Both the position numbers and the translations under genes were made by a program. From Bradyrhizobium sp. AS23.2 (GTDB lineage: Bacteria; Pseudomonadota; Alphaproteobacteria; Rhizobiales; Xanthobacteraceae), in assembly GCF_001908185.1 (NCBI RefSeq), contig NZ_LGHM01000115.1, forward strand, positions 1 through 64,000: a DNA stretch of 64,000 bases. Reading direction: 5' to 3'. Of the stretch, positions 42,993 to 51,100 are shown piece after piece. The notes beneath the pieces are model-generated. The model searched no databases, was not told where the DNA came from, and saw only the letters and a program-made list of their open reading frames with translations. How positions within the stretch are numbered: the stretch's first letter is position 1; the number at the start of each line of letters is the position of its first letter.

Positions 42993-43895
42993 TTAGTCGC
43001 ACTTGCGGCGCCAGGCGCCCGGGCTGATACCGGCAAGATCGGTAAAGACGCGGGTGAAATGGCTCTGGTCCGCGAAGCCGCAGGACAAAGCGATTTCTGA
43101 AAGGGATAATTTTCGATCGGACAGGAGACGCTTGGCCTGTTGGATGCGGCGCCGCTGGAGCCATTGGTGAGGCGACAGGCCGGTGGATTGTCGAAACGCG
43201 CGAGAGAAGTGGCTTGCCGAAAGGCCGCAGTCATGCGCGAGATCCGCAAGGGAGACGTCGCCTTCGAGATTGGCCGCCAGTGTCTCCTCGGCGCGCTTGA
43301 CCTGCCAGGCGGCTAAGCCGCCGCGTGAGGGCGCCGCCACTGGAAGCGTGCCGCCATAGGTCTTGGCGACATGGACGCCAACCGCTAAGGTCACATGTTC
43401 GACGAAAAGACGGCTCGCCTGCTCGGGATACTCGAACGCGGGCATGAGGGACATGACCAATGCCCGCATCGTCGGATCGTCGATGCCGACGCCGGGTCGG
43501 TAGCGCAATTCCTGGATCTGACGGGCCTCGGCTCCGTCCGTAATTAGGTTCAACGCGGTGCGCGGGAAATAGAAGTGAACGGAATGGAATGGATTATTGA
43601 TGGTGAATTGCGGGTTGCGCTTCATGTCGTAGATGGTCGTCTGGCCGGCCCTCAGTGAGGTCACCGGAGCCGCTCGCTCCTCCTCAAACCACTCGTGAAC
43701 CGGATAATCGACAAGTTGAAGTGCGGCCACAAAGGCATCTTCACGAATTTGCGGTGCTGATGTGCCATGCTCCGGATTATCGGAGCGGACTTCCGTGACC
43801 GCGATACACGTATTGCGCAGCGAGCGGAAGAACACGGCGGTGCGCGCCCGCAAACGCCTCCCGAATTCATCTCCATAAGCACTGCTCTTTTGCAT
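42993..43895 (-). CDS. AraC-family regulator (tandem array, member 3)
   Basis: This 300-residue protein starts MQKSSAYGDEFGRRLRAR. It is very similar to member 4 over its whole length. Examples are the shared YDMKRNPQFTINNPFHSVHF-type strand, the VSLADLAHDCGLSASHFSRA helix and LSLSEIALSCGFADQSHFTRV. The AraC domain ends GISPGAWRRKCD. Such strong similarity between neighbours indicates recent tandem duplication. The effector is unknown. Confidence 0.92.
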   Translation of the reverse strand: MQKSSAYGDEFGRRLRARTAVFFRSLRNTCIAVTEVRSDNPEHGTSAPQIREDAFVAALQLVDYPVHEWFEEERAAPVTSLRAGQTTIYDMKRNPQFTINNPFHSVHFYFPRTALNLITDGAEARQIQELRYRPGVGIDDPTMRALVMSLMPAFEYPEQASRLFVEHVTLAVGVHVAKTYGGTLPVAAPSRGGLAAWQVKRAEETLAANLEGDVSLADLAHDCGLSASHFSRAFRQSTGLSPHQWLQRRRIQQAKRLLSDRKLSLSEIALSCGFADQSHFTRVFTDLAGISPGAWRRKCD

Positions 43896-43931
43896 AGCGA
43901 ACTCCCTGGCTTAAGCCGGAAAGCGGCTAAG

Positions 43932-44837
43932 TCATTCAAGCGTTCTGCGCCAGGCACCGGGGCTGATACCCGCGAGGCGGGCAAAGACCCGAGTGAAGTG
44001 GCTCTGGTCCGCGAATCCGGACGCCAAGGCGACCTCCGATAGCGACAAATTGCGGTTGGACAGCAGACTCTTCGCCACATCGACCCGGTGCTGCTGAAGC
44101 CATTGGTGCGGCGACAGGCCCGTCGATTGCCGAAACGCACGCGAGAAATGGCTAGCAGACAGGCCGCAGTCATTCGCAAGGTCTGCAAGGGAAAGATCCC
44201 CTTCCAAGTTCGCCGCCAGCGTCTCCTCGGCGCGCTTGATCTGCCAAGCGGCCAATCCCCCGCGTGCTTGCTTCGCTGCGAGCACCATGCCGCCATAGGT
44301 CTTGGCGACATGCACGGCTACTGCCAAGGCAACGTGATCGACGAAGAGCCGGCTTGCCTGTTCGGGGAACTCGAAGGCCGGCATCAGCGAGCCGACCAAA
44401 CCCTGCATGACCGAATCCTCGACGCCGACACCGGGGCGATACCTTAGCTCTTCGATTTTTCGTGTTTCCGTGCCATCGGCAACCAGATTCAGCGCCGCGC
44501 GAGGAAGGTAGAAGTGGACGCTGTGAAAAGGATTGTTGATGTGGAACTGCGGGTTGCGCTTCAGGTCGTACAGCACGGTTTGTCCCGTCTTGAGCGCTGT
44601 CACTCCTGCAATTCGGTTATCCTCAAAGTACTCATGGACGGGAAAGTCGCGCCGCATGACGGCGACCAGAAACGCATCTTCGCGCTCGAGTGAGCCGGAG
44701 AGGTCGCCACGCGGCGGGTCGTCGGCCCGGACCTCGGTGACGGCGATACCCGTGTTGCGCAACGTGCGAACAAAGGAAACGGCTTGCGCCTTCAGGCGAT
44801 CTCCGAATTCCTGACCGTACCCGCTGCTCTCGTGCAT
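43932..44837 (-). CDS. AraC-family regulator (tandem array, member 4)
   Basis: This 301-residue regulator starts MHESSGYGQEFGDRLKAQ. The effector region has TGIAVTEVRADDPPRG, VLYDLKRNPQFHINNPFHSV and RLFVDHVALAVAVHVAKTYG. The AraC domain holds LSLADLANDCGLSASHFSRA and LSLSEVALASGFADQSHFTRV and ends GISPGAWRRTLE. It is the first gene of the array in transcription order, 36 bases before member 3, so the two may be cotranscribed. Confidence 0.92.
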   Translation of the reverse strand: MHESSGYGQEFGDRLKAQAVSFVRTLRNTGIAVTEVRADDPPRGDLSGSLEREDAFLVAVMRRDFPVHEYFEDNRIAGVTALKTGQTVLYDLKRNPQFHINNPFHSVHFYLPRAALNLVADGTETRKIEELRYRPGVGVEDSVMQGLVGSLMPAFEFPEQASRLFVDHVALAVAVHVAKTYGGMVLAAKQARGGLAAWQIKRAEETLAANLEGDLSLADLANDCGLSASHFSRAFRQSTGLSPHQWLQQHRVDVAKSLLSNRNLSLSEVALASGFADQSHFTRVFARLAGISPGAWRRTLE

Positions 44838-44968
44838 AAGCTTGCCCCGTCGGTCCAGTCGCCAAGCGCGGAGCGCGACCGCAACGCTATCCTACCTACT
44901 TCCATACATCTACTGTCTTCACCGATCTTGCTCTGGTTTCCAAAAAGCACGCTGGCGTGCGGCTAGGG

Positions 44969-45346
44969 CTACTTGCGCGGACGAAGACCGTGATTCTCGC
45001 GATATTTTCCCGGCGCGATCCCAAAGGCGCGTGTGAAGGCGCGGGTAAAGCTTGACTGCGAGGAAAAATTGCAGGTGAGAGCGACCTCGGCAAGGGGAGC
45101 GCTTGTCTCGGCGAGCAATTCCTTTGCTTTTTCAAGGCGACAGTTGCGGACAAAGCGATGGGGTGGCTCTCCTGTCGCTTTCCGAAAGGCGCGCGCGAAG
45201 TGAAACGGACTGAGGTTCGCGACCCCAGCCAAGTCCTTGAGACGAATGTCATTCTGCAGATTAATGGCAATAAACTGCATGACCCGTCGTAGTCGACAAT
45301 CATTGAGCGCCCGCGGCTGGGAAATCTTGTCGTCTCGGGTCGGCAT
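44969..45346 (-). CDS. Short AraC-family DNA-binding protein (125 aa, no effector domain)
   Basis: Only the double helix-turn-helix AraC domain is present. IRLKDLAGVANLSPFHFARA and LAEVALTCNFSSQSSFTRA are the recognition units, and GIAPGKYREN closes it. The start MPTRDDKISQPRALND has a GAGGAGAGAGAG ribosome binding site, so the short form appears genuine rather than truncated. It is closer to the SoxS/MarA size class than to its neighbours. It is divergent from the MalT-like regulator gene, with 172 bases between, and may act on that promoter. Confidence 0.88.
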   Translation of the reverse strand: MPTRDDKISQPRALNDCRLRRVMQFIAINLQNDIRLKDLAGVANLSPFHFARAFRKATGEPPHRFVRNCRLEKAKELLAETSAPLAEVALTCNFSSQSSFTRAFTRAFGIAPGKYRENHGLRPRK

Positions 45347-45518
45347 CTCTCTCTCCTCGTTTCCTCGCAGACTGCGAGCGGGGAGTTAGTCGCCGAAGTT
45401 CAGCGGCGGCATCACGGAGAACCGTGAATTGCGCGTCACTGGCGCAAGCTACTGTATTGACAGCGGAAAAACGCCATCGCAGCATCAGTCCGAATCCGTA
45501 TTCGCGAGGAGCGCCGGG

Positions 45519-48161
45519 ATGCCGTTGCCCCAGGCTGGCCAGTCGGCGGGGCTGCGAGGCGCTCGTTTTGCGGCCCCGCGAGCGCCAGCCAACATGGTCG
45601 AGCGGGCGCGCCTTTTGACCCTGTTCGAGGACGGCTCCGCGCAGCTGACGCTGATCTGCGCGCCAGTCGGGTTCGGAAAGACCACCTTGATGCAGCAATT
45701 GCGCCGACGCCTTCAGGCTCAAGGCATTGTGACGGCTTGGCTGCAGGTCGAGCAGGCCGACAATCGCCTCGACCGCTTCGTGCAGTCGCTCGCGGGGGCG
45801 ATGCAGGTTGCGCTCGGCAAGCCTGTTACGGGCTCCTACGATGTCCATGCAGCGGAAGCGAATCCGACGCAGGGCCGGGTGGCGGATGTACTCGCAAGCC
45901 TGTCGGGCTCAGAAATTCCGATCGCCCTGTTTCTCGATGATCTCGAACTGATTGTCGACGCGGCCGTCTGGGCCTTCTTGCAGCGCCTGCTGGCCGAACT
46001 CGACCTGCAGCATCGCCTAGTCCTGGCCAGCCGCACCAAACCAGCGCTCGCGCTCGGCCGGATACGCGCTCATGGCCAGTTGCTCGAGCTGGGCCAGAGC
46101 GATCTGCGCTTTACGCAAGAGGAGACTGCGAACTATCTCGATCGCCAAAATATCGGCGCGTCATCGATTCGCGTCTTGCAGCAGCATACAGAAGGGTGGC
46201 CCGCCGCCTTGCGACTTGCAGCGGCAGCCCTGAACACCAGGCACATCGATGCATTGCGGTCGATTTCCGGCGCGAGTGCGGGCGTTGCAGAGTATCTCGC
46301 TCAGGAGGTGCTCGACAGTCGACCGGCCTCGCAACGCGAATTTCTCCTGCGCTCGGCGACGCTGGGCCGGTTTTGCGCCGAGCTATGCGACGCGGCACTG
46401 GAAAGAGATGATAGCCGCACCATGATCAGCGAGATCGTTCGTGACGATCTTCTGATCGCTCCAATTGACGCAGAGGAACGCTGGTATCGCTATCATCCTC
46501 TATTCGCCGATTTTCTGCGCGCTCGCCTTGCGCAGGAGAGCAGGGAGGAATTGCGGCCGCTTCACCGGCGGGCCGCCGACTGGGCGGCGGCTCACGGCTT
46601 CATGAATGAGGCCATCACGCACGCGCTTGCGGCCAGGGATCAGACCATGGCTGCTGATCTGCTTGCGGCGGCGGCGATGGACAATCTGCATTCGGGTCGC
46701 GTGGCTGATACTGCGCATGCCATAGCGTTGTTACCAGATGCTGAGGTCAACGGGCGTCCGGCCCTGCTGCGGGCAGCGGCGTTTTCTGCAATCTTTGCGC
46801 ATCGCTATGATGCCGCTCGGAGGTACATGGAGCGGATTGAGCGGGCAGATGTGGCCGGCGAGAGCGGTGACGACGAGATGACGGCGATGCGTCTGATGCT
46901 GCTTGGCTGGACCGACAACATTCCCGAATTGCTTCATGCGGTCGAGCAACTGCGAGCGAGCGCGTCGCGTTTCGGCCGCTTCACGTCTGGGTTGGCGAGC
47001 AATGCGCGGGCATTCTGCAATATCGCACTGGGCAACTATGTCGAGGCCGAACGGGACCTGGCGCAAGCGCGCGAAGCATGCGAACCGATCGATGCGCTTT
47101 ACGTGCTGAGCTATAGCGCGTGCTTCGCCGCAGCGATCGAGCTCAATTTCGGGCATGTCGCGACGGCACGCGCCGTCCTCGAAAGCGCCTTCAATCGGGC
47201 TGCCGCGGCAGGTCAGAGATATGGCAGCAGCGGCGCCGTCATCGCAACTTACCTTGTCGAATGCCTCTATGAGGCCAACGAATTGGATGCTTGCCAGGCA
47301 CTTGTCGACGACTACCTGCCGATCGTCACGGAGACCGGTCTGCCGGATCATCTGGTTATCCTGCATCGTATCGCAGCTCGTTTGCAATTCCTGCAGGGGC
47401 ACGGAGGCCCAGGCCATGCGTTGCTCGTTCAGTTGGGTGACATCGGCGCCCGGCGCGGACTTCGGCGGTTGTCGGCAGCCGCGTGGCTTGAGCGCGCCTA
47501 TGCGTCCTTGCGCGGAGGGGACGCCGAGGGCGCGCGCCGTGCCTTCGCTACCGGCCGCGACCCATCGGTCTGGGACGGTTTCGGTGCGTTCAAGCCGCAT
47601 GCCGGCGAAATTGACGATGTCCTGATTGCGCGACTGCGCTTGCAGCTAGTGACCGGGGAGGCCAGTGCGGCGTTGGCGCAGATCCATTCCGAGCGACAGT
47701 CCGCCAATTCCGCAGGTCGTCGACGCCGGGCGTTGCGATTGCTGTTTCTGGAGGCGCAGGCGCTGGAAGCGTCAGGCCGCCGGCGAGAAGCCGGCGCGGC
47801 GTTCGATCAGGCCGTGACGCGCGCGGCAGAAGGCGGGATGGTGCGCGTGCTCGCCGATGATAGCTGGGCAACAGAAACACTTGCGGTGCGCTCCATGGTT
47901 ACGAGCGAGCCGCAGGTGGTTGGCTTGCTTCGTGAGTTGAAGGGCTCGCGAGCCGCGCCGGACAGTGCGCCTCGCTTGACCACACGGGAGGTGCAAATCC
48001 TGCGGCTGGTCTGGGAAGGGAGCTCGAACAAGGAAATCGCCCGCATTTTGTTTCTGACCGAGAACACCGTCGAAACGCATCTGCGACGGATCTATCAGAA
48101 GCTTGGCACGCGAAACCGCACTCAAGCTGCAATGATTGCGCGGGAGGCAGGCGCGATCTAG
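45519..48161 (+). CDS. MalT-like ATP-dependent LuxR-family regulator (LAL type)
   Basis: The start chosen is ATG 45519 with GAGGAG upstream; a longer TTG frame is less likely. The 880-residue protein has an N-terminal STAND-type NTPase with Walker A ICAPVGFGKTTLM (residues ~46-58) and Walker B-like IALFLDDLELI. A long helical-repeat (TPR/MalT-like) middle follows. The C-terminal LuxR helix-turn-helix reads LTTREVQILRLVWEGSSNKEIARIL and ENTVETHLRRIYQKLGTRNR. Such proteins bind a small ligand and ATP and activate transcription. Its target is unknown. It converges on the big sensor kinase gene with 28 bases between. Confidence 0.92.
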   Translation: MPLPQAGQSAGLRGARFAAPRAPANMVERARLLTLFEDGSAQLTLICAPVGFGKTTLMQQLRRRLQAQGIVTAWLQVEQADNRLDRFVQSLAGAMQVALGKPVTGSYDVHAAEANPTQGRVADVLASLSGSEIPIALFLDDLELIVDAAVWAFLQRLLAELDLQHRLVLASRTKPALALGRIRAHGQLLELGQSDLRFTQEETANYLDRQNIGASSIRVLQQHTEGWPAALRLAAAALNTRHIDALRSISGASAGVAEYLAQEVLDSRPASQREFLLRSATLGRFCAELCDAALERDDSRTMISEIVRDDLLIAPIDAEERWYRYHPLFADFLRARLAQESREELRPLHRRAADWAAAHGFMNEAITHALAARDQTMAADLLAAAAMDNLHSGRVADTAHAIALLPDAEVNGRPALLRAAAFSAIFAHRYDAARRYMERIERADVAGESGDDEMTAMRLMLLGWTDNIPELLHAVEQLRASASRFGRFTSGLASNARAFCNIALGNYVEAERDLAQAREACEPIDALYVLSYSACFAAAIELNFGHVATARAVLESAFNRAAAAGQRYGSSGAVIATYLVECLYEANELDACQALVDDYLPIVTETGLPDHLVILHRIAARLQFLQGHGGPGHALLVQLGDIGARRGLRRLSAAAWLERAYASLRGGDAEGARRAFATGRDPSVWDGFGAFKPHAGEIDDVLIARLRLQLVTGEASAALAQIHSERQSANSAGRRRRALRLLFLEAQALEASGRRREAGAAFDQAVTRAAEGGMVRVLADDSWATETLAVRSMVTSEPQVVGLLRELKGSRAAPDSAPRLTTREVQILRLVWEGSSNKEIARILFLTENTVETHLRRIYQKLGTRNRTQAAMIAREAGAI

Positions 48162-48189
48162 GGGAGAATCGGAGGTGCTCGTTCGCTGC

Positions 48190-51100
48190 TCAGGACCCGG
48201 TTTCTGCAAGAGCGGCGGGCAGCGTGAAATGAAAGGCAGCGCCGCGAGGAAAATTCGCCGCCGCCCATATTTGTCCGCCATGTCCTTCGATAATCGAGCG
48301 GCAGATTGCCAATCCCATTCCCATGCCGCTCGACTTGGTCGTAAAGAATGGATCGAAAAGACGATTCAGGCTTTCCGGCGAGATGCCCGGCCCGGTATCC
48401 CGTACGGTGACGAGCACGCTGTCCGCTCCGTTGGAAGTCGTGATCCACAACTCGCCCGAGGTTGGATCGGCTTCACTCATCGCCTGCACCGCGTTCAAGA
48501 TCAGATTGAGCATCACCTGTTGCACTTGGGTGCGATCCGCGTTCGTAGCGGGCAACCTTTCGGAAAACTGGGTTCGTACCGAAATGCCGCTTTTCGTCAC
48601 CTCACCGCGCGTGAGTTCGATCACCTCATCGATCGCTTCATTTATTTCCAGGGGCTCCATCCGCGATGGCGCCTTCTTTATGAGGTCACGAATTCGGCGG
48701 ATGACGTTGCTCGCCCGGAGACCGTCCTTTGCGATTTTATTCAGCAATTGACGCGCCTCATCCAGATCCGGTGGACCGCGATTCAACCAGCGCAAGGCCG
48801 ACTCGGCATTGACCACCGTGGCCGCGATCGGCTGGTTCACCTCGTGCGCGATGGAGGCCGTGAGCTGTCCCATCGTCGCAACGCGATTGGCGTGCGCAAG
48901 CTCCGTCTGCGTCTCGCGGTAACGCCGCTCGCTGTCTCGAGCTTCTGCCTCCGCGCGCTTGCGCCCTGTCAGATCAAGTACGAAGGCGACACCTTGGTCC
49001 CGCTGCTCGTCGAACGCGGCCGAGCCGACCAGCACGGGCACGCGACTGCCGTCCTTGCGCAAGTACTCCCTTTCATAGGGGTGTACTGCCCCAATCGTGT
49101 TTATTCCCTCGCCGACGCGGGCGAGGCTGGCGCGCCACTCCGGCGGCGTCAACTCGGTCCAGCACATGTTCCCCGAGGCGAGATCATCTCGATCGTATCC
49201 CACCATTTTGAGGAATGCGTCGTTGGCTTCGATGATTTCACCCTTCCGATTCGAGATGAAGATCCCGATGATGTTGGCGTCGACCAGGCGCCGGATTTTT
49301 GCCTCGCGTTCCGCGACGTCACCATACAGCCGCGCGTTCTCCAGCGCGATTGCGGCCTGTGAGGCAAGCAGCTTCAGCACCGCGATCCGTGCCGACGTGA
49401 ACACATGCGACGCCAGGCTGTTTTCGAGATAGAGCACGCCGATCAGCTCGGCCTGCTTCAGCAACGGCAGGCAGAGAAGCGACCGCGCCAGCTTGCGGCC
49501 GATGTATTGATCTCCCGCAAAGGTGTGCCGCCCGCGCGCATCATCGAGGATTACCTGCATCCGGGTGTGGATGACTTGCTCGAGAATCCGCAGAGGCAGC
49601 TCCGAAGGAGTCATCAGCGTTTCGAGAAGACGGACGCTGACGCCATCTCGACCACTCGTCGCTTCCGCTTCGATCCAGTACCGGCCGCCGTGCGGAAGAA
49701 TCAGGAGCCTGCGGTCGGCTCCGGCATGCTCGACGGCAATCACCATCAGCGTCTCGATCAGCTTTTCGAGCACGATTTCGCCGGCTACGGCCTGCGACAT
49801 CTTGATGACCGTGGCGAGATCGAGCTGCTCGACGGGCGCCTCGATGGTCGGCTTTGCGGCCGACGGTGCCCGCTGGTGGATCCGATGATTGCTCTGGTCG
49901 AGCTGTGCGACCTTGGTCAGGGCTCCCCATCGGGCGTAGCAGTCGCGGGCCTCGTCCAAATAGGTATCAGCGATCCTTTTGAGATCGCGACTGCGGTAGA
50001 ATCGGGCTGCCAGTTCTGCGGCGAGCGCCTGATCCGGGAGGAAGCCGTGCTCCGCGGCCGAACGGATTGCCTGCTCGTACAGCTGCATGGCCTCGATGTC
50101 CCGTCCTTCGAGGCGTGCCCATTCCGCAGAGACCAGCGAGTGCTTGTGCGCGAACGTGGCGGGGCAGCTCTGCGCCCAACGCTGAAACGACGCCAGGTGT
50201 TCAATGAGGTCCTCGCGAAGCTCCGCCTGTCGGTCCGGCGTGGACGTTTCAAAGACTGCGGCGATGGCGAGCGAGTGATAAAAGCAGTAATCCACCGACT
50301 GAAGATTAAGACGAGCCGACCAGAGAATCGGCTTCGCCTTGGCAGCAAACTCGAGGGCTGTCTCCGCATCGCCCAGTAGAACGTGCCGCTGCAATTGCAG
50401 GATCCAGTGAAAGCAGGCGACGAGGGGGACGCCGCCCCGGAGCACCCGCGCTTCAAGGGCCGCCTCGTCAAGAGGCGCGCTGTTTCCCGTTCCGCCGCGA
50501 AGGCTTTGAATGAAGGCCTGGATGCTCAAAATGACGAGTTGGCCGAACTTGTACTTGCGGACGAAATCGAGCGCGTCTGCCGACTCGAGCCACACCTGGT
50601 CGAGAGGATCGCCGCGCGCTATCAGATCGGTGAGGCGATGTTGACGGTTGTAGCAGGCGTAAACCATCTCGCCGGTTTCGGCTACGGCTCGGATTGCGGC
50701 TTCGAGGCAGGCCAGGGCGTCTTCAATGGGGCGCGTCCACAGGACTGCCATTTGCATGAGGAAATGTGCGCCCGCCTTTTGCGCGGTGAACCCGTATCGT
50801 TCGGCAACTGCGACCGCCAACCGTGCGAAGGCTTCCCCGTCTGCGAACCGATGGAACACCGGACCAAGAACCACGGCAATCGCACCGTAGCCGATGGCGG
50901 AGTGCTCGCTTGTGCCATGGCGACAGCTCAGCTTGACCATCCAGCAGGAAATCATCTGGAACAGATCGCCGTCGGCGTGATAGGCGAGTTCACCCAACGC
51001 ACTGAAGAGCTTCATGACCGCCCGCATATCCGGGTCGTCCATCATCGGCAGGTCGACGAGGCTCGCGATCGGGCGCTCGCCGAGGGTCCGGCGCATTTCT

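Noticed and set aside
45429..45518. N-terminal extension of the MalT-like regulator from a TTG start
   Set aside because: No ribosome binding site before the TTG, whereas ATG 45519 has GAGGAG at proper spacing.
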